A stretch of DNA of 64,000 nucleotides from Nemopilema nomurai (lineage: Eukaryota; Cnidaria; Scyphozoa; Rhizostomeae; Rhizostomatidae): positions 1,798,001-1,862,000 of the forward strand of contig ML133426.1 in the NCBI GenBank assembly GCA_003864495.1. Reading direction: 5' to 3'. Both the position numbers and the translations under genes were made by a program. This document shows positions 31,722-42,755 of the stretch, piece by piece. The notes under the pieces were generated by a model. It did not search any database and was not told the origin of the DNA. It worked only from the letters and a program-made list of their open reading frames with translations. The first letter of the stretch is position 1, and each line of letters opens with the position of its first letter.

Positions 31722-32717
31722 ATGATCGTATCACCCTGCAATAACAGCGTCTTTCAATGGGTGTACCACATGAGTGATGCAGAAAACGCGCTTTTAATCG
31801 TCTACAACGTATTTCTCATCCCTTTTAGTCTACTTGCAAATGGCTTGGTTATACACACGGTGCAGAAAACGAAGCAGACTCGACAAGGGGTGAATAGCAT
31901 GTTCATCTTCCTGAGCATATCCGACTGCTTGATAGCCGCGGTTTGCGAAATACCCAATATGGTCCTGCTAACCGTGTACAGAAAGGAGAGGAATTGCCAC
32001 TTGGAGTTGTGGATCCAGTACAGCAGTTCCATGTTGTGCGTCCTCTCTGGAATGATCATTCTTTCGATCAGCGTCAATCGCTACATTCAGACTCAGAAAG
32101 CCATTAAAATGAAGTTCGACAGGGGTAAAGGAAAATCAACTGCCTTTTTGTTGTTTTCCCTGTTTGTCGCATTGTTGGTCTTTTCCCTAGACATACTCGG
32201 AACATTTATGACCGAATACACGTGGATCAACATGGCGATACAGTTGACAGAGCTATTAGTGGTCGTTGGTATATGCTTGCTGTATATTTTGACCTACCAT
32301 TCCGTTTCGAGCAACAGAAAAAGACAGAACTTGGTAGTCAACTTGCGGTCAGTGCGACAAAATAGAAAGCACAATGTTCCCTATGTCAAGGCAATGATCG
32401 TCACAACAATCATGATCCTTGGTTCCCTGCTTTTATGCTACTTCCCGCTACTAATTCTTGGAATTATCACAGTCTTCCAGAGCACGGAAGAAAGTATGGT
32501 GGCGAGAACATTCTGGAACTATTTGTCATTTCACTTGGGCTTCACAAGCTCCTTTTTAAGCGCCACCATCTTCTTATACAGAAACAAACAATGTAAAACA
32601 TATATAGCTCTCTCCATACTTAAAAGGAGAAAAGCGAAGGCGAATGACACCACGACGAAAACATATGTTCTGCAAAGTGTTGGAAAAGCTGGGCCTATAC
32701 GTTCTATGGCTGTCTGA
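31722..32717 (+). CDS. Orphan rhodopsin-like (class A) G protein-coupled receptor, intronless
   Basis: Single-exon, 331 residues, seven hydrophobic segments at about 24-48, 57-82, 95-118, 138-162, 168-192, 221-250 and 263-286. Family landmarks visible: Asn40 in helix 1 (LLANG), Asp68 in helix 2 (LSISDCL), Cys92 before helix 3, NRY (119-121) in place of DRY, and CYFP (239-242) in place of CWxP. The helix 7 NPxxY motif is replaced by SATIF (280-284), followed by the usual basic YRNK. N-terminal Asn-linked site NNS (7-9). Short C-tail with basic cluster KRRKAK. The codon at 31713 (GTG) in the same frame is not an AUG; 31722 is the first ATG. Plasma-membrane receptor; ligand unknown. Loss of NPxxY suggests altered activation or coupling (inference). 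Confidence 0.9.
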   Translation: MIVSPCNNSVFQWVYHMSDAENALLIVYNVFLIPFSLLANGLVIHTVQKTKQTRQGVNSMFIFLSISDCLIAAVCEIPNMVLLTVYRKERNCHLELWIQYSSSMLCVLSGMIILSISVNRYIQTQKAIKMKFDRGKGKSTAFLLFSLFVALLVFSLDILGTFMTEYTWINMAIQLTELLVVVGICLLYILTYHSVSSNRKRQNLVVNLRSVRQNRKHNVPYVKAMIVTTIMILGSLLLCYFPLLILGIITVFQSTEESMVARTFWNYLSFHLGFTSSFLSATIFLYRNKQCKTYIALSILKRRKAKANDTTTKTYVLQSVGKAGPIRSMAV

Positions 32718-34386
32718 GAACCGTGAACTGAACACCCACCAGATGGTCATGCAATTTGCCGTCTTCTTCCCTAGCACCGTGAGCATCACCTAGCAATCAT
32801 TGTATTATATTGGTATATGCCATGATGCTGGGTTGAAAAATACCCGGTTCGTGGTAAAATGATTCAGGCTTGTGAATCACATTTATTGCTTAGTATATTA
32901 GTTACTTGAAAGGAACTGGAAAATATCAGCTGTCGACGCGGAAGTCTTAGAAGAATGGTTTCAGGAGGCCATACTGTTCCATCAAAGTAAACTAGCAGAT
33001 TTTTGCACCTCTATACCGTGCTCTGTTTAATTCCTCTTTGCTAAACGATGCTGCCGACCCCTAACGCTTCAAGTCAACAGCAAACCGATAACCTCAATAC
33101 CTAGGGCAAAATCTGTCACAGAATCGCTGTTTCTAAATTTTCGCAGCAGGCGAGAAAAAACAGGCAAAAGTCAAAGTGTCGGCTGTGCAGCAAGTATAAA
33201 GTGGGCGGCAGGAAGCATGAACAATCGCTAGTTTGGCGAATTTAATTCGCATCAGATTCCAGGCTCAGCCTGGTATCAAACTGCCATTTGTTTTTAAACT
33301 CCTGTTGGGAAATTGTACATGGCAATGAAGCGACAACGCACTGGATTTGTAGGATCGTGATGATAGAAAGAAAAGGAACTTGTAGCAAATTTGGTATCCA
33401 CCAGTGCGGCAGTGAGAATGGAACCGAACCAGAGCTCGTTACCATGCCAACAGTTATATCCCAACGCATAAGCATCATATATATGGTACGAACAAATAAC
33501 ACGTTCAGTGGGTGAGATAGCTGGAATAGCAATTGCGAGTAGGCCATATGAGTGTGATTACTATATGAAACAATTTCATGGCGCAAGAAAGAAATACTAT
33601 TACGGTACGCTAAAGCGCACTTCTATCAAAGAAGAGACTAGTATTCAGAGTATCAACTTATCTGCAGATCAAAGCGCGGAGCAAAGAATACGAAATTGCC
33701 AGGCCAAAATATCCAAACACACTTGATGGTTGTATATGACACACGAGTCCGGCCGGACCCATTCAATTCAAATTTGAACACGACTATCACAAAGTATTTC
33801 ATGCCAACAAAAGGAAGCGAAGTATATCAAATTTAGGCCCAAAATATTTAATAAAAAATTTAAAAGGAAAATGGAGAAAAGAACTCAAATGATGAAGAAT
33901 GATGCAGCTGCAGGTCGAAGAACTGTTTGTCATTCAAGACACAACAAACATTGTGAGACTATTAAATTCTCATAAGACTTCTTCAAATCCTTTCATATTA
34001 AGAGACTTATTAAGCAGATTACGCGGACTGGGCACTGCCATAGACACATCTGCTTCTACTCCCACCGTCTTGAAACGTACCCTATCAACTAATCCTAGTT
34101 CAGAGACTTTTCGAAACAATTAATTCGACAGTCAACAACTTTCTCCATCTCAGTAAACAAACGAATTCTCCGTTGCAGTGATGTGTAAACACAGGGCAGC
34201 ACGAATCGCCGGCCTAAGCAAACATTGTTAAAAGCAATCAAAATGAGGTGATGAGCTGGGCCTTAGAACCCTTTAGGCGCCGGTCGAATGGGACCATTCA
34301 AAGGAAAATGTAGGTTGAAATTCTTTTGGCACAACTTATGCTCATTTTGAAAATACCAACCAGCATTTCGCTTACGTTAGAATGGC
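32718..34386. other. Region between GPCR and AP5M1, no confident gene
   Basis: On the minus strand, two overlapping frames are open across about 33242-33586. One of them (about 33300-33512 after a possible acceptor CTATTCCAG) reads NELWFGSILTAALVDTKFAT. It may be a chance frame or an exon of an unrecognised gene. Otherwise nothing. Confidence 0.4.
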
Positions 34387-37300
34387 TCATAAAGAGTCCA
34401 CTTTTGTAGCAAGAATATGTTCAATGTAGGTGAATGGACAACATTTGAATAAAGAGTCACAGCGTTTAAACCAGATGGAAATACCTGAACTGGTCTTCAC
34501 TTTTGAGTTTGGATACACAGACAATGAGCTGTTGTCAATTTTGATACTGGAATAGGTGTAGTCTACAATCTTGAATAACACCTGCAGAAAAAGACAATAA
34601 AGAGTAAATTCGAGAATTAATGGGGACAAAGTGCTCTAACCAATCGCAAGCTTGCAACATTACATGCACGCTATTTACAAAAGTCGAAGTTGTCCTAATG
34701 TAGGTTTTTCAAGTCATTTCGATTTCACTGAAAGGCAAAGCTTCCAGCGGCATAAACAAATATTCATGACATAAATTGCTCTCAAAGTGGTTCTAACAGC
34801 ATCTAGTGGTTCGAACTCCGTAAAGACTGGAACCATTTATGTCTCGAAACAAACTCTGAACTTTCATTTTTTGCAAGACATTCCATTTATATTCCTCGCC
34901 TTTCCAATTCCAGCAAATTCATAGAAACCAGTGACAGAGATGAACTCAATAAGAAGCTTACATTAGTGTAAGACAAGATACTGCCATTTCAAAACTGTGT
35001 CTTTACTTTATAAAAAAAACCCCTGGCATGAAAGCTAGATGCATTTTTAGTAAACAAATACAATAAACAGTACCCTGATGTACGTGTTAAGGCCGACGCA
35101 AAGCCGATCATGTTGAACGATTGGTTTGTCGGATTTATCGAAATGAACCGTTGCTTCAAGGGACGTCTCCAGTGTCCTGCTGGGAAATTTGGATCCTGCA
35201 AATATCGAGAGGTGTCTTATTGTAAAAATATTACTGTATTCTAAGTAAGTAAGTAAGGATATTAACAATTGACTTCGTTACTGACTTCGTTACTGACTTC
35301 GTAAAGTTATTAAAGAATATAACAATGGGATTGTGAACAGCATTTGGGAATAAGCGTTTGTAGACAGAGAAAGAGTATAGTTAGAATCAAGAAATTCGTT
35401 GTAACTTTAAGCTTGTGCATGAAGGGACGGAACCTATTTAGTACAATAGTTAAAATCGTCAGCAATTATAGATATCAGGATCCAAAGGAAAGCCAGCCAA
35501 AAAGACATCTGGGTATCACGATCATGCCTGATAATGCCAGGCATTTTGAATCGTATGGAGCAGTGAAAATTACTCAGTAGTATGAGACATACCGATGTTC
35601 CAGCACACATGGGCTTTGTCGAAAACCAAACAGTTTAACGTCGTCGGGTTCAGCACACATGGGCTTTGTCGAGAACCAAACAGTTTAACGTCGTCGGGGC
35701 TTTTTGAAGTGATGTAAGGTCACTTATCCTGATTGTCTGCAACTGGTCTACGTCATAATTCCGAGCACGTGATATAATACAGTATTGTTTTCATCAATGT
35801 CAAGAGACATGGCAAAGGGGCTAGTACAATGCATGCTTGACCAATGAGGGGCCTCTTCTTGAAAGCAAGCTTCCTGGTTTCATATTGCAAGAACAAGCTA
35901 GAATCTAAGCTATAAGCCATTGCACTGCTTCCAAAAAGTTGAAAAGGTTTTATTTAAACTTTCTTCGCCAAATGAACAACAAAATGAAAACTTTATGTAT
36001 GAAAAGGTCTCACCTGTTAAAAAAGGGAACAATCACTTTCAGGTTATCGAAATTATTCTTAATATTCTTTCCAAGTTTCAGCTGGATTGACACTTTGACG
36101 AAATGTTCATCATCCTAAATCAATAAAAGCTTGGCGTTAGTAACAATAAATGCTCATAACCACATATAGTCTGCTCATATTGTAAATGCTCATACTGCAT
36201 ATAGTGGCCGTAAAATTACAAGAAGAGATGAAATGAAGAAATAGTTTACTGAAGATAATCGTTCGTCCGACACCGCTCCACAGGGGTTGAAAATGGCGGG
36301 AAATGACAGGACTTGTGTCTAAGAAGTATTTCTCATGCAGGGAGCTTTAGCAAAGAATAGGCGTCCATTAGGAAAAACGATTGATTAATAGGCGCTTTTT
36401 CCCCTATCATTCTGTTTCAATTTATAACAGTGTATTTCGTTTTGCGGGCTTTTCCCACCATTTACCTTTTCGTAGTCTGAAGAGTGTCAGAAGAAAAACT
36501 ACTTTCACCGTTCTACATTACAGTTCTGCTATTTCGTCCAACTTTCCAAGCTTGAAGGTATGAAACAAATAGTGACTCAGATAAACCATACAGAGTTTAC
36601 CATTTCATGATATATAACTTGAAATCATCAGTGGCAGAGTCTGAAAAGGCAATGCAAAAAGAATTTCGCCTGATCGTAAAGTTTTACAACATTTACAAAT
36701 ACGTTTCGTGTTCTAATCGTTGGTGTTAATCAAGGATAACAAACAAACTAGCAGCCTACCGTGACTTTGTAATGTGCCAAGATTGGCGGGGCGCTCATCA
36801 TAGACTTGTAATGAAACAGCTGAAAAATTTCAAGTGGCGGACAAAATCGTAGCTTTTTGACTCCATATTCGTCGATTATTCGCTTGTCATCAACGGTCAT
36901 CACAGGCGTGACTATATCCGACAACTGGGTGCATGGGTGGAAGACCATGTTCTCTAGCACCGTTGGATCTGACGTGCTGACTTCCAGAGATACCTCAGGG
37001 GCTCCTTCGAGATCGGCCTACAAATAGGAAACTGCATATCAAAAAGCTTCCACAGGTGACCGCTATGCATATTGCTGACGCGGTTCAGCAGATGAGGAAA
37101 TCAATGAAATAATCTACTTTTGGGTCAAAGGAAAAGGGAAAGTGTTAAAATATCTAGAGATAAAAAATGTTTCCATCAGGAAGGAGTTCGCCCACAATAA
37201 AGCAGATTCGTAAAAAGACTTCTTTGTATCTATTCAACTGCAAATTCAAAATATTCCGATAATGTGAATGGTATTTTCATTTTTGACTGACAAAACACTT

Positions 37301-40300
37301 GCCTTGCAAAAAACTGTGCCGTAAACTTCACATAAGTCAGCCCGTTCAGGTTGATTGTACTGCCAGGATGACAAAAAAGAATTATCAATGAAAAGAAAGC
37401 AAAAAAGGTTTTGATCAAAGCTGAGCTAAGCTCTAAAAATTCACAAAGGTAGCAATATATTTATCATCTCATGTTGGTAAAAGCAGAAACATGAACCTGG
37501 ATGCATCTAACTTTTTCTTGAACTGAAATTGTTATCTGCTGTTTGCCTTTGTGGGAGACTGGCCTCCAGGCAGGGGCCTAAAATATAAAAAAGGGGGAAA
37601 ATATAAATCCTACCAGCTAATATTGAAAATAATTTAACAAAGCATACTGTATATCCAGGGCTTGAAATTTGATCAAGCATTTGAAGGCCAAGGAGCATAT
37701 GACACCATATTGTTCTTGGGGAATGATGTCGCCTCCAATAGTGCTGGTAATACTATTAGCTGCACTTTGTGGACCAAATGCCCTTCTCACATCCACCAGG
37801 CTCTAACCCTAAAAACCTTGGGATTGTAAGCCCACTGTGGTCCGACCACAGAGCCACCTGGCAAAGACATATCATTATGTTATTGAGAAAATTTCATACG
37901 CTTAAGAATAGTCGAAAACTTTGAAACTAAGCAGTATTGTCATTACAAAACAAAACACTATATGATGCATGGATTTAAAGGCATTCTTCTTCTGATTGGA
38001 ATTATTCTTCAGCAAGATGAGTTAATACCTTGATTTTTGGCATAAGATGTGGTTCCTTTGAAGCCATCATGCCACGAACAGTTGCCGGGTTCATTTCTGT
38101 CGGAGTCCCAAATGGCATACATATGAATAAATAATCTCTTAGCTCTTGAATCTTTTCATCAGTTACCTGTAGCAATGATTGCAAATCTCTAACAGTAATG
38201 TGTTGTCATGTGAACATATTTGCAAAATATTGTAATGTAGTGTCAAGAACAGTTAACTTGCATTGTATGGTAAAATTGATTGCAAAGAGGGATTTTTTCT
38301 CATTTCAGGGATACTCTGTATGGGTTTTTTGTACCATTGACATGGATTTTGTAACAATCAAAGTAGTTTGCTATCTCATTCAGACAATTAAAATGCACCA
38401 TATTGTTCCTGTGAACAATAAAATAGTAATTTTATAAGAAGACAGGGTGTTTACTCTGTGTGTTAGCTCTTTACGAAAATTATGTATAATTGTGATCATA
38501 TCATTGCCGTTCTCTTGTATCACTCAGCACCATTAGCATACACCATAACAATTTGAAACCATTTCAGAGCCCTGCATGAAAACTAAAACCATGATTTAAC
38601 TTGTTTAGATCCATAAAAAGTAGCAATAAACAACAAAAATATTTACAATTGATGGAGTAGACTTTTGTCCTATGACATCTGTAATGTTTTGTAGCAATGA
38701 GTAACCAATGGCAACTGGTCCCCTACAAACAAATATTTCTGTCCTTGAAATGCTGCCTTTTGTCACAATAGACATCTTACAGAATTGCTTTTCAGGTTCT
38801 ATAATTTTCTTGCTTAAAATGAGCTTCAAAGTGTTGGAACACTTTTTATTGTCTATCACAAAGAAAATCAAGAGCCTAAGAGTATTTCCTTCCTGTGTGA
38901 ATCAGGACTATAAAAGAGTACTTCAGTTAACTAGTAGTTTCTTTAAAAAGAACCAGTTTGCTCCAATGGGCTTTAGCACTTTCATTGATTCATGATTCAG
39001 TTTGATCTCAACCAATGATTTATTCAAATTATCTCAGTTAGGGAGCAGATAGAATCTTGAGGAGAAGAAATTGAACACAATGAACATACATTTCCTTGCA
39101 GCTGAGCATCCTTTTCTCACTATTTGGAACACTGACAAATGGAAGACATGCAAACACTAGACCATGCTAAAAAGTTGATAACCAGTAAGAAATTAGTATG
39201 TTAAACCTGATTGTATTAATTTGCTATATGTTGAAGTATCAGCATAATTGTAGAAAAAAATTCTTTATAAAATCTTATACAAACTGAAGTAATTTGACAG
39301 TAAACTATTCTCTCATATACATTGTGAAGATTTTCCAACTGTTTGATGATTTGCACAGAGGTTATCAGCTTGTTTGAAAAGTCTTTACAAATAAAAATAA
39401 CTGGCATTAGAAACAAAGCAAATAGATTGATTGCTATACAAAATTTGAAACTCTTCATTTCACTATCTTTGGTAAGCTCCCACTACCCATTTTAAAAACT
39501 TGGATGACTAATATCAAAATAGGAATATCAAAATGCAATATATTAAAACTAGTAAAAGGTAAAAATGACATTAACCAGCAACTGGAAAAAGAGAATTAAC
39601 TCTTAAACAAAATTTACAAGTCACAAAATGGAACTTATCTCCATACCTTAGTTATTGCAACAATCGGCCATATTGAATCATTAAGAATACTGTACATAGG
39701 TGCCTGGTTCTGGATTTGACAGGAATCAAAACGCTTGACAAACTGAAAGAAGCAAATGAGTTTGCTAAGGAGCACAAAAAGGTTTTGCAAGTCACTAACC
39801 AATGAATCAATGACCACTTGGAGAAGGCAAAGAAAATGCAAAAAGAAGATGTACTACCCTTGTCCCATTCATCACCCAAGAAAAAAATAAACAATTCCTT
39901 ATTGATAGGCCTATTTATTGTTTCTAATCAATCTTAATACACATTTGGTTGCCTTGGTATCATACTGTTCAAATGAACTGCAGCAGTGGTAAAGCTGTGG
40001 CCTTTATCAGAGAGAGCTGCTAAATAGGGGGTGTATATTGAAAAATAAATAGGGGGCTTTTATTGGATAGGGTGTTTTAAAAAATGGGGCGTTTCACCAA
40101 AGCATTATGGTAAGTGATCTTGGATATCTCTATGAAGATGATCATCAAGGCTTGAAGGTGACAGTAACATATGGGAAACAATCAAGTCTGCATGTTGACA
40201 ATGCTATGTTTGTGCTTTATGCAGGCAAAGGGGAGCATGAAATACCTCATCACTTGTTCTGTAGACCTGCAGCTCATCCAATATGGCCATTGCAATCTCT

Positions 40301-41649
40301 TCATCGTTGGGCAAAGGTGTGCTAGGCAGCAAACCACATTTTCTTGCCTTAGTCAAAACAATGGGGTACCGCCTTAAGAGGAAAACATGATAATTAGCTG
40401 GCAGTGCAGTGGTTTAGATGGTGGTTTACCCCTTTTATCTAGCTATTCTTTATAAGGCTCTTCCCCAACATTCCATAAAAAATACACAAATAAACTCCTT
40501 TGTAGAGCCTAGCTAGCAGAGTGAAGACTTGCATTATTAATCTACATCTATCAAAGTTTCAGATCAATTTCATTTTTAGCAAATGAAAATACCATCTGTG
40601 ACTTCTGTAATAGAAGCAAAATACAATAACTATAAGCGTCAGTTTATAAAATGCCTTCATAATCGGTATCATCATAATATATCGGGTGGACTTTGTGCTT
40701 CTTGTGCCAGGCCACCAAGCCCACGTCAAAGTGAAAAGCTTGGTAATGAAAATAAAAGGAAACCTTGTAAAAACAAGCTTCTTCACATCTGGAACTTTTC
40801 TGTCAAGGGAGATAATCCAAATTGCACATATACTCATTTTATGTTTTCATTTTATGAATCTTTGAAACCTCCACTTATGCAGAAATTCTTGCAGCCTCGA
40901 GATCGGTATACATTGAGCCTCGTTTCGGTTCACATTTCAAAAACTTCTGAGAACCGATTTCGCGGAACTTTGAAATTAATCTTTATTTGCTCTCTCTCTA
41001 CCTTGGTATCTCGTTTGTCAGAATTTTCCTTATTTATTCTTAATTTTGCTGTCATGTGTATTTAGATACGTACTTACCTTCGGCTTCGTACTTACAGCCA
41101 TCAAAATGTCAATTATATTACCATAGAAATTCAATCTTCCAGGAAATTATTTTGCCCCACCCCCTTCTCATTCAGGCAGATCTTATAAAAGCCCCTTACC
41201 CCTATTATAGACAGTAAGAACTATCAGGGCCGGTGATTTGTATTATTTGAAAGTGGGTGGGAGGGGCAAAATGTAAAGATTATGAACGGGTGTGATCAGG
41301 ATCCTGCTAATCAAAATTAGTTACAGAACATTTTACCTCCTTTCTTTCTTTTTATAAAATTCTTTCTATTTCTTTCGACATGGAATTTAAAATATTTGGT
41401 CTACAAAAGGGGCGCATGGCTGTCCCGCTGCCTCGCCGGCTCTGTCTGTGGATAAATAACAGCAAGACGGGGCAGTAAAGCATGCACTGTTTTAGGGGCA
41501 AGATCTTGTCTCTTCAGCTTTCTTTCACCTAGTCGTACAAAGATATGTGTAAGGGATATCGCTGTTGCAGAAGAATTTCGAGGAAACTTTAAAGAAGGGA
41601 CATGCCTACGTTGTGTCATGATATACCACGCACGGTACCTAGCTGCCAT
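34387..41649 (-). CDS. AP5M1: AP-5 complex subunit mu-1 (MUDENG), one exon frameshifted
   Basis: Medium subunit of the AP-5 adaptor, which acts on late endosomes. Exons in transcript order: candidate first exon from ATG 41649 (MAARYRAWYIMTQ; its donor is unresolved), 40372-40246, 39742-39647, 39166 to about 39100 (donor unresolved), 38722-38647, 38166-38029, 37802-37704/37706, 37577-37497, 37359-37303, 37017-36760, 36114-36014, 35728-35593, 35195-35074, 34581-34387. Matches to animal AP5M1 include RRYPIVLTKAR, IWPIVAITK, CMPFG, GKQQITISVQEKV, and in the mu-homology domain PPLEIFQLFHY, SAPPILAHYKV, LGKNIKNNFDNLKV, FKIVDYTYSSI. The exon 35728-35593 holds a 50-bp tandem duplication that introduces a TGA; removing it restores 86 nt in the expected phases. 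The intron after 37303 begins GCAAGT (GC-AG). The last exon diverges after NSKVKTSSG, so the true terminal exon may be elsewhere. It may be a pseudogenised allele or an assembly error. Confidence 0.93.
35601..35700. repeat. 50-bp tandem duplication within an AP5M1 exon
   Basis: CAGCACACATGGGCTTTGTC starts at 35601 and again at 35651; the two 50-bp units differ at one internal base (GAAAACC or GAGAACC) and at the junction. On the coding strand the first copy ends GTG TGC TGA, a stop, because 50 is not a multiple of 3. Confidence 0.95.
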
Positions 41650-42755
41650 GGTGACCTTCATCACGAGAGAAACATTTCGATAATAAACTTTCTTTAAAAT
41701 TGTTTGCCTGCGGCCTTGTCGAATTCGTGTCGTTGAAAGGTTCTCGTGTCCAGAGATGATTCTTCTCCTAATATATCCAACCTTACGAGAATGAAGGCTA
41801 CAAGGAATACGCTAATCCAAGTTAACAACTATAAGCCCCTTGATTTCAGTCTATCCCATTACCATTCTAGAGCCTCAAAACAAGACAGATGGAACGCTTG
41901 GGCGAATTGCTTGTTATTTTTCTGCCGGCTTGCTTATAATACACAGTGAAATGGCCTCGGAGTTTTAGTTAAAGTTGCTTAGCCTATAGTGAAAGATGTT
42001 TCCCTGCCAAAATTGCTCGATTGCTTTTTTATGTTTAATAACACCCCCTTTCTACCGTTGAGATACCAACAGCTACACCGATGTTCCCCTCAAACATATC
42101 CACCAAACTTAAACAGTTCCATGTATCAAACGAGCAATTTTACTTGTTTGCCATCCAAAAGGGCAAATCTTTTACCCTCCCCCTCTAAATAATGACTCAT
42201 ATTCTTTAAACTAGCCTCTAAACTATTTTTCATAGAAACTTGCTTCTCAACTGCTAGGCCGGTTTCTCTTGAGCCTTTCAAGGAACGTTCACGGTACTCC
42301 GTTTTTAGTCATGATGTTTTTGACAAGGGCGCAGTTTGCACCTTAGCAAGTGAATGATTGTGAATCGGGTCCTTGGTGGCTCACTGAGTACCTAGGGAGA
42401 GGCAAAAGGGTGTAGAAGGCAAAAGCGCAATGCCTGGCCTGTGAACATCTAGTCATTCAAAGAATCAAGAAACACCTGGAAATAAACCCTTCCAAGCATT
42501 TCAGGCACCAGATTCTGTGCTACATTTCCACCTTTGCTCCACTTTGACCCCAAATTTTGACCAACTCTGAGCATTTAGTCTCATAAAAAGAGTAAGTGCC
42601 ATTGCAACTTAATAATTAGTCACTATAGGATTAAATTACAAACAAAAAAGGATGAACTGGAAAACTGCAATTCTAGAGTCTCAATATTTACAAAGCGAAA
42701 ACAAGGAAAATGTCATTTACACTAACAGATTGCTAAAGTCTGAATTTCTTTTTCT
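41650..42755. other. Intergenic between AP5M1 and AK7
   Basis: Contains the putative AP5M1 promoter side and the AK7 3' flank. No gene recognised. A 29-bp direct duplication (AAGATTAAACGTTGG plus following bases) occurs just downstream, inside the AK7 gene, at 42921-42985. Confidence 0.45.

Noticed and set aside
34807..34820. Possible tRNA T-arm (GGTTCGAACTCC)
   Set aside because: No acceptor stem, D-arm or anticodon arm could be placed around it.
35593..35728. Alternative frame reading SPDDVKLFG through both 50-bp copies
   Set aside because: That frame is open across both copies but has an in-frame TGA just upstream, no suitable acceptor, and fits the family less well than the frame starting ISDLTSLQKAP.
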